Assembly: GCA_011455275.1 (NCBI GenBank)
Contig: CP015028.1
Coordinates: 186,001-250,000, forward strand
DNA from: Pasteurellaceae bacterium Orientalotternb1
Lineage (GTDB): Bacteria; Pseudomonadota; Gammaproteobacteria; Enterobacterales; Pasteurellaceae
Length of the DNA stretch: 64,000 nt
Direction: 5' to 3'
Both the position numbers and the translations under genes were made by a program. Under the pieces are notes generated by a model, which was not told the origin of the DNA, made no database searches, and was given only the letters and a program-made list of their open reading frames with translations. Of the stretch, positions 9,537-22,690 are shown one piece after another (the first letter of the stretch is position 1; every line of letters starts with the position of its first letter).

Positions 9537-10253
9537 ATGTTAAAAGCGAAACTTTCTGCCCTTGCGGTTATCACAAGTGTTCTTTTTGTTTCTCAAACCG
9601 CAATCGCTGATAAAGCCGACCCTAAATTCGTTGATGAGTCGTCCTATGCTGTTGGTGTCTTGATGGGGAAAAACATCCAAGATGTAATCAAATCACAAAA
9701 AGAGTTATTCACCTACGATCAAGACCGCATCTTAGCTGGCGTTCAGGATACCCTTAAAAAAACAGGTAAACTGACCGAAGAGGATCTGAAAAAACAGCTC
9801 GAAGCCCTTGATAAATATCTCGTGGAGCAAGAAGCAAAAATCCAAGCAGAAAAAACCAAAGCCACCACCGAAGCAGGCGATAAATTCCGTGCTGACTATG
9901 AGAAAAAAGCGGGCGTGAAAAAAACCGCATCTGGCTTGCTGTACAAAATTGAAAAAGCAGGCGAAGGCGACTCACCAAAAGCAGAAGACACCGTGAAAGT
10001 ACACTACAAAGGCACACTGACGGACGGCACGGTTTTCGACAGCTCTTACGATCGTAAAGAACCGATTGAGTTCCAGTTAAATCAGTTAATCCCAGGTTGG
10101 ATTGAAGCGATTCCGATGTTGAAAAAAGGCGGTAAAATGGAAATCGTTCTCCCACCGCAACTCGGCTACGGCGATCGCCCAGCAGGCAAAATCCCAGCAA
10201 ATTCAACTTTAGTATTTGAAATTGAATTGTTGGATTTTAAAGCAACGAAGTAG
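9537..10253 (+). CDS. fkpA: FkpA, FKBP-type peptidyl-prolyl isomerase, periplasmic
   Basis: 238 residues. The signal peptide runs to about residue 25 (SQTAIA|DKADPK). A helical dimerisation domain follows (VGVLMGKNIQ...), with the FKBP domain from about residue 125: VKVHYKGTLTDGTVFDSSYDR, then VLPPQLGYGDRPAGKIPANSTLVFEIELL. It acts as a periplasmic chaperone and prolyl isomerase for envelope proteins. AAAGGA precedes the ATG. A GC-rich hairpin follows the stop. Confidence 0.97.
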   Translation: MLKAKLSALAVITSVLFVSQTAIADKADPKFVDESSYAVGVLMGKNIQDVIKSQKELFTYDQDRILAGVQDTLKKTGKLTEEDLKKQLEALDKYLVEQEAKIQAEKTKATTEAGDKFRADYEKKAGVKKTASGLLYKIEKAGEGDSPKAEDTVKVHYKGTLTDGTVFDSSYDRKEPIEFQLNQLIPGWIEAIPMLKKGGKMEIVLPPQLGYGDRPAGKIPANSTLVFEIELLDFKATK

Positions 10254-10272
10254 GATCCCCCTAAAAAATCTG

Positions 10273-10290
10273 CCCCCGCATTAGCGGGGG
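10273..10290 (+). terminator. GC-rich hairpin after fkpA
   Basis: CCCCCGC and GCGGGGG pair around ATTA, without a T run on the plus strand. The core CTGCCCCCGC...GCGGGGG resembles hairpins at 18655 and 54153, so it may be a dispersed intergenic palindrome as much as a terminator. Confidence 0.5.
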
Positions 10291-10413
10291 AAGTACCTAA
10301 ACGATGTGAGGGGGTAGGGGACTACAAGCGGTTAGTTCCGCTGAATTTTTTACAACTCCCCTTCGGCTCATTCTACGCAACTTCCCCGCAAGCACAGGCA
10401 GAATACTGTTATT

Positions 10414-11073
10414 ATGACAAACAAATTCAACCCCCTTTCTGACGAAGACCACGCCATTTTAGCGTCCTACTTTCCTGTTGTGGACGGCATTGCCACCTTA
10501 CTTGGGGAACATTGCGAAATTGTATTGCACTCTTTAGAATTTCTTGAACACTCTGCAATCTATATCGCCAATGGCCACAACACCAACCGCAAAATAGGCT
10601 CACCCATTACTGATCGGGCGTTATGGTCATTACACCATATGCAAACTGACAGCGTCTCTAAACCGTATTTCACCAAAGCCAAAGGCGGTGTGCTGATGAA
10701 GTCTATCACCATCGCCATTCGTAACGGCAAGCAGCACGTTATCGGGCTAATTTGCATCAACATTAACCTTGATGTGCCGATGTCGCAGTTTCTCAACAGT
10801 TTTATCACCCCGCAGGAAGCAGACAGCTGCGTCAATTTCGCTAGCTCCGTGGAAGATCTTGTTGCACAAACGATTGAAAATACTCTTGAAGAAATCCAAA
10901 ACAATCGCAACGTAGCAAATAACAATAAAAATCGCCAAATCGTTACTGCATTGTTTGAAAAAGGCATTTTCGACATCAAAGATGCGATCAATCAAGTGGC
11001 TGAACGGCTCGATATTTCTCGCCACACCGTTTATCTCTATATTCGCCAAATCAAACAGGACAATGACGAATGA
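10414..11073 (+). CDS. YheO family transcriptional regulator
   Basis: 219 residues. The N-terminal two-thirds match the YheO PAS-like domain ([39 protein letters not shown]). The last about 60 residues form a helix-turn-helix ([14 protein letters not shown]...[16 protein letters not shown]). The stop overlaps the tusD ATG (ATGA), matching the yheO-tusDCB order of enterobacteria. The effector and regulon are unknown. The Shine-Dalgarno sequence before this ATG is weak. Confidence 0.88.
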   Translation: MTNKFNPLSDEDHAILASYFPVVDGIATLLGEHCEIVLHSLEFLEHSAIYIANGHNTNRKIGSPITDRALWSLHHMQTDSVSKPYFTKAKGGVLMKSITIAIRNGKQHVIGLICININLDVPMSQFLNSFITPQEADSCVNFASSVEDLVAQTIENTLEEIQNNRNVANNNKNRQIVTALFEKGIFDIKDAINQVAERLDISRHTVYLYIRQIKQDNDE

Positions 11074-11423
11074 ACTATGTGTTAGCCATTAAAGGGGAAG
11101 TGTACGGTTCGCAAGCGGCTTATTTAGCTTATCAAGTGGCAGAAGAACTGCTTGCCAATTGCCATACAATTAGCCAGATTTTCTTTTTCCAAAATGGCGT
11201 AAGTAATGCCAACCGCTTAGTTGAACCTGCCAGTGACGAAGTCAATTTAGTGGAAAAATGGCAGAAATTAGCTGAAATACATTCACTGCCCCTACACTTG
11301 TGTATTTCAGCAGCCCAACGCCGTGGTGTTACGGAACAAAACCTCGCTAAAGGGTTCATACTTGCAGGTTTAGGGGAATTTACCCAAGCCGCACTCACCG
11401 CTGACAGACTGTTGACTTTCTAA
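11070..11423 (+). CDS. tusD: TusD, sulfur relay protein of tRNA 2-thiolation
   Basis: 117 residues, DsrE fold. The active-site cysteine lies in [13 protein letters not shown], the segment that carries Cys78 in E. coli TusD. TusBCD takes sulfur from TusA and passes it to TusE and MnmA for 2-thiouridine in tRNA. It overlaps yheO by four bases and is followed after one base by tusC. Its modification pathway partner MnmG is encoded at 49 kb. Confidence 0.95.
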   Translation: MNYVLAIKGEVYGSQAAYLAYQVAEELLANCHTISQIFFFQNGVSNANRLVEPASDEVNLVEKWQKLAEIHSLPLHLCISAAQRRGVTEQNLAKGFILAGLGEFTQAALTADRLLTF

Positions 11424-11424
11424 T

Positions 11425-11796
11425 ATGAAAAAATATCAACTTACTATTTTATTCACCCAGCCCCCCTATGGGACATCCACCAGCCGAGAAGGGCTAGATG
11501 CTCTGCTTTCAGCAAGTGCATTCATTGACGAAAGCCGAATCGCTATCTGCTTTTTACACGACGGCGTGTTCAATTTACTGGCAAATCAACAGCCAGAACT
11601 GATTCTGCAAAAAGACCATATTTCGACCTTCAAATTGATCGAACTATATGAATTAACGGAATGTTTCATCTGCCAAGAAAGCGTACAAAAACGCAGACTT
11701 GCAGAACAAGACTGGCTGCTGAGTACTGCCAAATTTGTCTCATACTCACAAATTTTTGATGTGCTTACACGCTCAGAAAAGGTTCTCACTTTTTAA
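11425..11796 (+). CDS. tusC: TusC, sulfur relay complex subunit
   Basis: 123 residues. The N-terminus has the pattern FTQPPYGTSTSREGLDALLS typical of TusC, and the protein ends LTRSEKVLTF. It is a non-catalytic DsrF-like subunit of the TusBCD heterohexamer. It is tightly packed in the operon: one base after tusD and eight before tusB. Confidence 0.95.
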   Translation: MKKYQLTILFTQPPYGTSTSREGLDALLSASAFIDESRIAICFLHDGVFNLLANQQPELILQKDHISTFKLIELYELTECFICQESVQKRRLAEQDWLLSTAKFVSYSQIFDVLTRSEKVLTF

Positions 11797-11804
11797 GGAA
11801 GGCT

Positions 11805-12071
11805 ATGCTCTATACATTTTCCCAAGCTCATTATGAGCCCAATGAACTTCAACAAGTATTGGCACAGATCAGCGAAAATGATGCCGTTGTTCTATGGCAA
11901 AATGGGGTACTACAAGCGGTCAGATCCGCCCAATTTTTTGCAAATGTACCAAACGTATTTGTGTTGGAAAATGACGTTAATGCCCGAAATCTACATATTG
12001 AAATCCCCACAATATCACTAAAGCAATTGGTGGAACTGACAGTGATCCACCATCCACACATCGCATTATAG
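11805..12071 (+). CDS. tusB: TusB, sulfur relay complex subunit
   Basis: 88 residues, slightly shorter than the usual about 95. It begins MLYTFSQAHYE and retains the small DsrH-like fold (ISENDAVVLWQNGVLQAV). AAGGA precedes the ATG. An uptake signal (ACAAGCGGTCAGATCC) lies inside the coding region and encodes QAVRSA. It is the last gene of the yheO-tusDCB operon, which converges on the 5S rRNA gene. Confidence 0.92.
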   Translation: MLYTFSQAHYEPNELQQVLAQISENDAVVLWQNGVLQAVRSAQFFANVPNVFVLENDVNARNLHIEIPTISLKQLVELTVIHHPHIAL

Positions 12072-12117
12072 AAAACCTATAAATATTCCTTTTCTCTTAT
12101 TTAACTTGCCCCAACGC

Positions 12118-12160
12118 AAAAACCCCTTGCACTGTACTCCACTAAGTACCTGCAAGGGGT
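12118..12160 (-). terminator. rRNA operon terminator
   Basis: On the minus strand ACCCCTTGCA pairs with TGCAAGGGGT across a loop of about 19 bases, followed directly by TTTTTGCG. It lies about 12 bases past the 5S 3' end and ends the rrn transcript. Confidence 0.9.
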
Positions 12161-12171
12161 CAATATAAAAC

Positions 12172-12286
12172 CCTGATGGTGCCCTACTCTCACATGGGGA
12201 AACCCCACACTACCATCGGCGTCACTGCGTTTCACTTCTGAGTTCGGAATGGAATCAGGTGGGACCACAGCACTATGACCATCAGG
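12172..12286 (-). rRNA. rrf: 5S ribosomal RNA
   Basis: About 115 nt on the minus strand. The 5' end reads CTGATGGTCATAGTGC, the loop CCGAACTCAGAAGTGAAACG is intact, and the 3' end GGCACCATCAG closes helix I. It is the last gene of the 16S-tRNA-23S-5S operon. Ends are accurate to a few bases. Confidence 0.97.
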
Positions 12287-12432
12287 AAAATCCAGTTTGT
12301 CTTTATTTGTCTTTGTCTGTTTTGTTTTTAACGTTCTTTATGAAACAAGCTGTCTGAGTCTATCTTTAGTTTTTAATTCGCTCAATCGTCTTTATTTCAT
12401 TTCTATTTCATTTAAAAACGCTTGAGGTTGTA

Positions 12433-15330
<2,898 letters not shown>

Positions 15331-15514
15331 ATACAACCTCAAACATTTTCATTCACTTTATAAAAAATAAAAATAAGGTTGAATAATCAAAAACTACACT
15401 TGTGTGCTTTTGTTCACACAAGATTTTTTACTACTCAGACTTTTCTTATTTATTCGAATTCATTTAAACTCGAACTTGAAAAATCTCTCAGTTTTCAGCT
15501 TGTTTCCAATTTTT

Positions 15515-15523
15515 TAAAGAACA
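15515..15523 (-). promoter_or_regulatory. boxA antitermination site in 16S-23S spacer
   Basis: The minus strand reads TGTTCTTTA followed by A residues in the tRNA-23S spacer. It matches the rrn boxA consensus (TGCTCTTTA) with one change and is expected to load the NusB/NusE antitermination complex before 23S transcription. Confidence 0.65.
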
Positions 15524-15564
15524 TTCAGACTCTAATTTGCCTTTCGACAAAAAACATCTTTAAA

Positions 15565-15640
15565 TGGCGTCCCCACGGGGATTCGAACCCCGGTTACCGC
15601 CGTGAAAGGGCGATGTCCTAGGCCTCTAGACGATGGGGAC
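15565..15640 (-). tRNA. tRNA-Glu (anticodon TTC)
   Basis: 76 nt including an encoded CCA. The acceptor stem is GTCCCCA/TGGGGAC, the anticodon loop CCTTTCACG carries TTC, and the T loop GGTTCGAATCC is canonical. It lies in the spacer between 16S and 23S, the tRNA-Glu class of rrn operon. Confidence 0.98.
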
Positions 15641-15765
15641 AGCATTTAAAGATGCTTTCCTGCCATTTGCAAAACATTTTGCGGAACTGACCGCTTGTCT
15701 TGCCCATGTTTCCACTTTCTATCAAACAATCTGTGTGAGCGCTTATTGTGTCATTTCTACTTCGG

Positions 15766-17304
<1,539 letters not shown>

Positions 17305-17450
17305 CAAGTTCAATCGCTCAATAAATACTGACTTTAAAAATCCAATTAATGAATTTCTAGTTATAAGCACCTATTAAGACTTCAAAATTAAATAATATTT
17401 ACTTCAAAATCACATCAACAAGTGCCCACACAGATTGTCTGATATATTAT

Positions 17451-17512
17451 TAAAGAGCAAAAAACAACGACGCACCGTAAAAACCAAATCCGTTCACAAC
17501 AGTGCGTCGTTG
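17451..17512 (-). promoter_or_regulatory. rrn leader: boxB-like hairpin, T run and boxA
   Basis: On the minus strand an 11-base stem CAACGACGCAC (17512-17502) pairs with GTGCGTCGTTG (17475-17465). It is followed by TTTTTT and then boxA TGCTCTTTA (17459-17451). ATCAGACAATCTGTGTGGGCAC follows, nearly as in E. coli rrn leaders. This is a nut-like antitermination region; the hairpin plus T run also has the form of an intrinsic terminator. Confidence 0.75.
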
Positions 17513-17522
17513 TGTGCCCTGC

Positions 17523-17550
17523 ATTATAGAGAAATCCTAATCCAATGCAA
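17523..17550 (-). promoter_or_regulatory. rRNA operon promoter
   Basis: The minus strand has TTGCAT (17550-17545), a 16-base spacer and a perfect TATAAT (17528-17523), preceded by an A/T-rich stretch of about 30 bases that looks like an UP element. Transcription would start near 17515 and enter the leader hairpin at once. The rest of the 390-base gap between 16S and rbsK holds the leader and an inverted uptake-signal pair. Confidence 0.85.
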
Positions 17551-17623
17551 GCGAAAATTTTAAAAAAATTCAAAAAAACTGCCTTTCGCTGAAAAACAAC
17601 TCAAAAAGCACAAATTCGCAACA

Positions 17624-17688
17624 ACAAGCGGTCACTTTATCGCAATGTTTTGCAAATTGCAAAAAATTGTCAGGAACTGACCGCTTGT
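17624..17688. terminator. Inverted uptake-signal pair after rbsK
   Basis: ACAAGCGGT (17624-17632) and ACCGCTTGT (17680-17688) are extended by CAACAAGCGGTCA/TGACCGCTTGTTG pairing. The pair lies 7 bases past the rbsK stop and probably ends the ribose operon upstream of the rrn promoter. Confidence 0.65.
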
Positions 17689-17694
17689 TGCTTT

Positions 17695-18615
17695 TTAGTG
17701 TGAAGCCAAAAACCCATCTACTTCTTGACGAGTAGGAATGGCGGTTTGGGCTCCAATTCGGGTGACGGAGAGAGCAGCGGCTGCATGGGCAAAGCGGATA
17801 GCATCAGCTAGTGTTTTGCCTTCTAGCAAGCCCGTTACGACACCTGCGTTGAAGGTGTCGCCTGCGGCCGTGGTATCCACCGCTTGCACACAGAAGCCTG
17901 CGATAATCTCACCAACGCCATTTTGGCTCGCATAAACCCCTTTTGAGCCAAGGGTAATCAGCACCGTTTCAATGCCGAGCTGGTGGAAATGTTGGGCGGC
18001 TTGGTTAGCGGTCAGTTCATCGGTAATTTTTACCCCCGTTAAAATTTCGGCTTCCGTTTCATTTGGGGTAATGATGTCCACCAACGAGAGTAAACTTGGC
18101 GGTAGAGGTTGAGCAGGGGCGGGGTTGAGTACGACTTTCGTGCCCGTTTGTTTAGCCAGCCGTGCGGCGAATTCCACCGTGTCCAACGGGCTTTCTAACT
18201 GCATCAGCAAGGTATCCGCCTGTTCAATCGCAGTGCGATGTTTTTCCACTAAGGCGGGGGTGAGATCAGCGTTCGCCCCTGCGGAAATTACGATGCTATT
18301 TTCACCTTGGTCGGAAACTTGGATCATCGCCAGCCCCGTGCTTTGGTGGGGAATGGCTTCAATGACGGTGGTGTTGATGCCGTCTTGCTCAAAGGCAGAT
18401 TTCATCGCTTGCCCAATTTGGTCATCGCCAATCGTGCCGATAAAGGCAACGTCCGCCCCCAAACGAGCCGCCGCCACTGCTTGATTCGCCCCTTTGCCAC
18501 CGTAGGCGATTTGGTAGCCGTAGCCCGTTAGCGTTTCGCCTGCTTTGGGAAAATAGGGAACACGGATCACGTGATCGACATTGATACTGCCCAATACGCA
18601 GAGTTTGTTGTTCAT
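17695..18615 (-). CDS. rbsK: Ribokinase
   Basis: 306 residues from the chosen ATG, close to E. coli RbsK (309). PfkB-family signatures are clear: GSINVDHV at the N-terminus, GGKGANQAVAAARLGA for substrate binding, and DTTAAGDTFNAG with the catalytic Asp. It phosphorylates D-ribose to ribose 5-phosphate in the cytoplasm. GAGG lies 5 bases upstream of this ATG; the longer frame starting 17 codons earlier would begin inside a GC-rich hairpin region and adds no family-like sequence. It is the last gene of rbsDACBK. Confidence 0.96.
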   Translation of the reverse strand: MNNKLCVLGSINVDHVIRVPYFPKAGETLTGYGYQIAYGGKGANQAVAAARLGADVAFIGTIGDDQIGQAMKSAFEQDGINTTVIEAIPHQSTGLAMIQVSDQGENSIVISAGANADLTPALVEKHRTAIEQADTLLMQLESPLDTVEFAARLAKQTGTKVVLNPAPAQPLPPSLLSLVDIITPNETEAEILTGVKITDELTANQAAQHFHQLGIETVLITLGSKGVYASQNGVGEIIAGFCVQAVDTTAAGDTFNAGVVTGLLEGKTLADAIRFAHAAAALSVTRIGAQTAIPTRQEVDGFLASH

Positions 18616-18654
18616 TTTGACCTCACTTTCTCTTAAACAATGTAGAGAATAATT

Positions 18655-18676
18655 CTGCCCCCACAAGCGGGGGCAG
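18655..18676. repeat. GC-rich hairpin between rbsB and rbsK
   Basis: CTGCCCCC and GGGGGCAG pair around ACAAGC. On the minus (coding) strand there is no T run after it, so it is more likely an mRNA-stability or attenuation element than a full terminator. It shares the ATTCTGCCCCC core with hairpins at 10273 and 54153. Confidence 0.6.
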
Positions 18677-18686
18677 ATTTTTATGA

Positions 18687-19559
18687 TTATTTTGAAATCA
18701 CTTTCAACGGCACTGGGATTTGAGCTTCCACTTTTTCGCCTTTTAGCACTTTCGCGGCGGTTTCCACGCCGAGTTCACCGATTTTTTCAGGCTGTTGAGC
18801 GATAGTCGCTGCCAGTTTTCCGCCTTGTACCGCTTTTACTGCATCGTCTGTGCCGTCAAAGCCAACGACAATAATGTCTTTGCCAGCTGCCTTAATCGCA
18901 CGCAATGCCCCTAACGCCATTTCATCGTTTTGAGCAAACACCGCTTTGGCAGAACCGTGGCTAGCGAGTAAGTTTTCCATCACGTTTAAGCCTTTGGTGC
19001 GGTCGAAATCCGCAGGCTGGCTGGCGAGCAGTTCAAATTGGTTCGCAGCGACCGCTTGTTTGAAGCCTTCGCCACGCTCACGGGCCGCAGATGTGCCTGC
19101 AATGCCTTCAAGTTGGATCACTTTGGCATTTTTGCCCACTTTTTCAGCGATGAAATCCCCCGCCATTTTACCGCCCGCCACGTTGTCGGAAGCGATGTGG
19201 CTCACCACCGAGCCTTTGCTCGCCCCACGGTCTAAGGTGATCACGGGGATATTTTTCTTATTCGCCATCGCCACAGCATTTCCCACCGCTTGGGAATCCG
19301 TTGGGTTGATGAGCAAGACTTTCGCCCCACGCACCGTAACATCTTCGACATTCGCCAGCTCTTTGGCAGGGTCGTTTTGCGAATCTAACACCACCAATTC
19401 ATAGCCTAACTCTTTGGCTTTTTTCTCTGCCCCTTCTTTTAAGGTCACGAAGAAAGGGTTATCTAAGGTAGAAATTGCCAAAGCGATGGTCTCTTTTGCC
19501 ATTGCCGAGCTACTGAATGCCAAACCTAATGCGATAGCAAGTGAAGTTAATTTTTTCAT
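18687..19559 (-). CDS. rbsB: Ribose ABC transporter periplasmic binding protein
   Basis: 290 residues with a Sec signal peptide ([17 protein letters not shown]). The mature protein matches RbsB closely: [52 protein letters not shown], and [15 protein letters not shown]. It delivers ribose to RbsC/RbsA. GGAG precedes the ATG. A stem-loop between rbsB and rbsK could keep binding protein levels above kinase levels, as is common for such operons. Confidence 0.97.
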   Translation of the reverse strand: MKKLTSLAIALGLAFSSSAMAKETIALAISTLDNPFFVTLKEGAEKKAKELGYELVVLDSQNDPAKELANVEDVTVRGAKVLLINPTDSQAVGNAVAMANKKNIPVITLDRGASKGSVVSHIASDNVAGGKMAGDFIAEKVGKNAKVIQLEGIAGTSAARERGEGFKQAVAANQFELLASQPADFDRTKGLNVMENLLASHGSAKAVFAQNDEMALGALRAIKAAGKDIIVVGFDGTDDAVKAVQGGKLAATIAQQPEKIGELGVETAAKVLKGEKVEAQIPVPLKVISK

Positions 19560-19599
19560 AGGGTTCTCCTGTTAGGAAGTTAAAAGTAAGACGGAAGCC

Positions 19600-20559
19600 T
19601 TACGCTTTTTTCCGTCCAATAAAATTGTCTAAAACAACCGCTGCCAAAATCACCAAAGCTTTGGCGACTAATTGGTAATAGGAATCGATGTCGAGTAAAT
19701 TTAAAGCATTGCTCAAAAAGCCGATAATCAACGCCCCAATGAGCGTGCCGATAATGCGACCTTTTCCGCCCATCAACGATGTGCCGCCTACTACCACGGC
19801 GGCAATCGCATCTAATTCATAGCCCGTGCCAGCGGTCGGTTGAGCCGAACCAAGGCGTGAAGTAACAATTAACCCCGCCAACGCCGCCAACACACCGCTA
19901 ACCGCAAACACAAACAACTTCACTTTATTGACGTTAATGCCCGAAAGTGCCGTGGCGGATTCGTTGCCACCCAAGGCATAAATGTAACGTCCAATACGAG
20001 TTTGCGTTAAAACAAACCAGCCTAAAGCAAAAAGGATAAACATTAACCAAACGGGAACTGGAATGCCAAACAACACGCCTGAGCCAATTTCCGCAAAAAC
20101 GTCCGCATTATCAGAAAACCCCGTGCTAATTGGGCGACCACCCATATAAATCATCGTTACGCCACGCAGTAGCAACATTGTAATCAGTGTTGCCATAAAG
20201 GCTTGCACTTTGCCGAAAGCCACCAGCGAGCCATTAAGTAAGCCGATGACACCGCCGAAAATCAACACGCTTGGAATCACGAGATAGATAGACATATCCA
20301 TTCCAATTAACGTGGCTGCCACCGCCCCCGTTAAAGCCAGTACTGACCCCACGGAAAGATCGATCCCCGCAATTAAAATCACAAAGGTCATTCCAATGGC
20401 GATAATGGCATTGACGGACGTTTGGCGAAGAATGTTCAACAAATTATCCGCACTGAAAAAGTTCGGGTTTAAAAAAGAGACCACGGTAATCAGTGTCAAT
20501 AATGCAATAATCGAACGTTGCTCAATTAAAAATTTCGTCAGGTTGAATGGTTTGTTCAT
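19600..20559 (-). CDS. rbsC: Ribose ABC transporter permease
   Basis: 319 residues, with 8-10 hydrophobic segments. Family motifs visible include NAIIAIGMTFVILIAGIDLSVGSVLAL and the C-terminal DAIAAVVVGGTSLMGGKGRI. It forms the inner-membrane channel with RbsA. The motif VVGGTSLMGG is intact here; the same motif is where the fucose-region permease at 58.7 kb is frameshifted. Confidence 0.97.
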   Translation of the reverse strand: MNKPFNLTKFLIEQRSIIALLTLITVVSFLNPNFFSADNLLNILRQTSVNAIIAIGMTFVILIAGIDLSVGSVLALTGAVAATLIGMDMSIYLVIPSVLIFGGVIGLLNGSLVAFGKVQAFMATLITMLLLRGVTMIYMGGRPISTGFSDNADVFAEIGSGVLFGIPVPVWLMFILFALGWFVLTQTRIGRYIYALGGNESATALSGINVNKVKLFVFAVSGVLAALAGLIVTSRLGSAQPTAGTGYELDAIAAVVVGGTSLMGGKGRIIGTLIGALIIGFLSNALNLLDIDSYYQLVAKALVILAAVVLDNFIGRKKA

Positions 20560-20606
20560 ATTATTTTCTCTCTAGTAAATGCTTCCCCTGCAAAGTGGGG
20601 CAATTG

Positions 20607-22091
20607 TTATCCTTTCCCGATAGCCGCTGCCAGCAATTTTTCTTGAGTGGCGTTTTCTCGTGAGAACTCACCGCTAACTTGCCCTTCTCGCATCACTAAA
20701 ATGCGGTCAGACATTCCCAGCACTTCAGGCATATCGCTTGACACCATAATAATGCTCAAGCCATCGGCTTTGAATTGGTTGATTAACTGGTAGATCTCTT
20801 TCTTCGCCCCCACGTCCACGCCACGGGTCGGCTCATCTAAAATCAGCACGTTCGGGCGGGTCATCAACCCTTTGGCAATCGCCACTTTTTGCTGATTTCC
20901 CCCTGAAAGCTCGCCAATGATTTTATCGGGGCTTGGGGTTTTGATGTTAAACAGCTCAATAAAATCCGCTACCGTCATCGCTTCTCGGGTTTTATCAATC
21001 CGCCCCATTTTGGAAAGATAATCCAATGCGGTGAGCGACATATTCTCTTTCACGGACATTCCTAAAATCAGCCCATCGCCTTTGCGATCTTCCGAAATAT
21101 AGACAATGCCATTGTTTAAGCCATCTTGAGCCGTGCGGTTGTCAATGCGTTTTCCTTCCAAATAGACCTCGCCCGATGAGCGGGGAAGTGCCCCGTAAAG
21201 CACTTTCATCAATTCGGTTCGCCCCGCTCCCATTAGCCCTGAAATACCGAGAATTTCGCCACTTTTTAGTGAGAAGCTCACGTTATTCACGCCACTGCCT
21301 GAGAGATTTTTCACGTCCAAGCGAACCGCCCCTTCAGGCACGTCAATGTGGGGATATTGCTCTTCCAACTTTCGCCCAACCATCATTTCAATCAAGGCAT
21401 CTTCGGTAAGCTCTGCCACAGGGCGTTCGCCGATAAACTGCCCATCACGCAAGACGGTAACATCATCACAAATCTGGAAAATTTCCTGCAAACGGTGGGA
21501 AATGTACACAATGCCCCGCCCTTCCGCTTTTAACTCTCGAATCACTTCAAATAGGGCTTCGGTTTCGGTGTCCGTTAAGGCATCGGTGGGTTCGTCCATC
21601 ACAATCACTTTCGACTCAAAACTCAACGCTTTGGCGATTTCGACCATCTGTAACTCGCCAATCGACAGCTCACTCGCCATTTTTCGGCTCGAGTGGCTGA
21701 CGCCAAGTCGGGCAAGCAAGCGGTCAGATTCGGCGTACATTTTGCCCCAATCAATCCCACCCCAGCTATTGGTGAATTCTCGCCCTAAGAAGATATTTTC
21801 CGCAATCGACAAGTTCCCCAAAATGTTCAACTCTTGGTGGATAATACTCAACCCCGCTTCCTGCGAGGCTTTCGGATTGGCAAATTTGACCGCTTGCCCG
21901 AGGTATTCAATCGTCCCTGCATCTCGCTGATAAATCCCCGTCAGGATTTTCATTAGGGTCGATTTGCCCGCCCCGTTTTCGCCCATTAACGCCATCGCTC
22001 GCCCTGCATAGACGTTCAAACAGGCATTTTTCAAGGCTTGCACCCCAGGGAAAGCTTTATCTATCCCCTTGATTTTTAATAAGGTTTCCAT
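20607..22091 (-). CDS. rbsA: Ribose ABC transporter ATP-binding protein
   Basis: 494 residues with two fused ABC domains. The first has Walker [10 protein letters not shown], signature LSIGELQ and DEPTDALTD; the second has the degenerate Walker [10 protein letters not shown], signature LSGGNQQ and [10 protein letters not shown]. This half-active arrangement is normal for RbsA/MglA proteins. It powers ribose import and sits between rbsD (11 bases upstream) and rbsC. Confidence 0.97.
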   Translation of the reverse strand: METLLKIKGIDKAFPGVQALKNACLNVYAGRAMALMGENGAGKSTLMKILTGIYQRDAGTIEYLGQAVKFANPKASQEAGLSIIHQELNILGNLSIAENIFLGREFTNSWGGIDWGKMYAESDRLLARLGVSHSSRKMASELSIGELQMVEIAKALSFESKVIVMDEPTDALTDTETEALFEVIRELKAEGRGIVYISHRLQEIFQICDDVTVLRDGQFIGERPVAELTEDALIEMMVGRKLEEQYPHIDVPEGAVRLDVKNLSGSGVNNVSFSLKSGEILGISGLMGAGRTELMKVLYGALPRSSGEVYLEGKRIDNRTAQDGLNNGIVYISEDRKGDGLILGMSVKENMSLTALDYLSKMGRIDKTREAMTVADFIELFNIKTPSPDKIIGELSGGNQQKVAIAKGLMTRPNVLILDEPTRGVDVGAKKEIYQLINQFKADGLSIIMVSSDMPEVLGMSDRILVMREGQVSGEFSRENATQEKLLAAAIGKG

Positions 22092-22102
22092 CGTCCCCTC
22101 AC

Positions 22103-22522
22103 TTAAAACGGCACACCCGAATACAAAATCACGTTAGCATAAGGCGAACATTCCCCCGTTCTCACCACGCCTTTAGCTTGGTTGCTACGGCATTTAAATT
22201 CGCTGTGTGGCACATAGCTGATTTCAATCGGCTTGCCTTGCTCCGCCGCCAGTTTTTCAATCATCGCCAACAGTTGTGCTTCAATTTGTGGATTATGTTG
22301 TTTAATTTCTTCGGCAAGCAGAATTTTTTCCACAAACAGCTCTGAAACGACCACTTCTAATGTGGATAAAAAACTCGGCAATCCTTTCGTTAAAGCTAAA
22401 TCAATGAAATGTTGATCCGCAGGAATAGGCAACCCCGCATCACAAATAGTGAGCCCGTCCGTATGCCCCATTGTGGCAATCAAATGAGAAAGTTGAGCAT
22501 TTAAAACCGTTGTTTTTTTCAT
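22103..22522 (-). CDS. rbsD: D-ribose pyranase
   Basis: 139 residues from the ATG at 22522, the same length as E. coli RbsD. The motifs [17 protein letters not shown] and [16 protein letters not shown] are diagnostic. It interconverts the pyranose and furanose forms of ribose. A TTG one codon upstream is ignored because the ATG has AAGGTGG before it. It is the first gene of the operon, downstream of a perfect operator at 22568-22583. Confidence 0.96.
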   Translation of the reverse strand: MKKTTVLNAQLSHLIATMGHTDGLTICDAGLPIPADQHFIDLALTKGLPSFLSTLEVVVSELFVEKILLAEEIKQHNPQIEAQLLAMIEKLAAEQGKPIEISYVPHSEFKCRSNQAKGVVRTGECSPYANVILYSGVPF

Positions 22523-22567
22523 CAAAAACCACCTTCATTATTTCTTCGTTCCACCCCAAAAAACCCA

Positions 22568-22583
22568 ATCGAAACGTTTCGAT
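22568..22583. promoter_or_regulatory. LacI-family operator (probable RbsR site)
   Basis: ATCGAAACGTTTCGAT is a perfect 16-base palindrome with the central CG typical of LacI/PurR-family operators. It lies 46 bases before the rbsD start and close to the gene for RbsR. A weak promoter is arguable just upstream (TTGCAC at 22610-22605), so a bound repressor would block initiation. Confidence 0.8.
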
Positions 22584-22635
22584 GACTAAAGCGTAAGCAA
22601 TTTTGTGCAAAAAGACAATCAGATTATGTTGAAAG

Positions 22636-22651
22636 TGTGAAGAGGTTCAAA
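22636..22651. promoter_or_regulatory. Candidate CRP site upstream of rbs promoter
   Basis: TGTGA-AGAGGT-TCAAA keeps one perfect and one partial half-site of the TGTGA-N6-TCACA pattern. It lies about 60-70 bases upstream of the likely rbsD transcription start. It is much weaker than the three CRP sites in the fucose region. Confidence 0.3.
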
Positions 22652-22690
22652 AAATTGGGGAAAAAGATAGTTGTAAGGTATCCTACAAAA

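Noticed and set aside
15565-15640. tRNA-Glu as an attachment site for an island
   Set aside because: The tRNA lies inside the rRNA operon with intact flanks; no integrase or duplicated tRNA end was seen.
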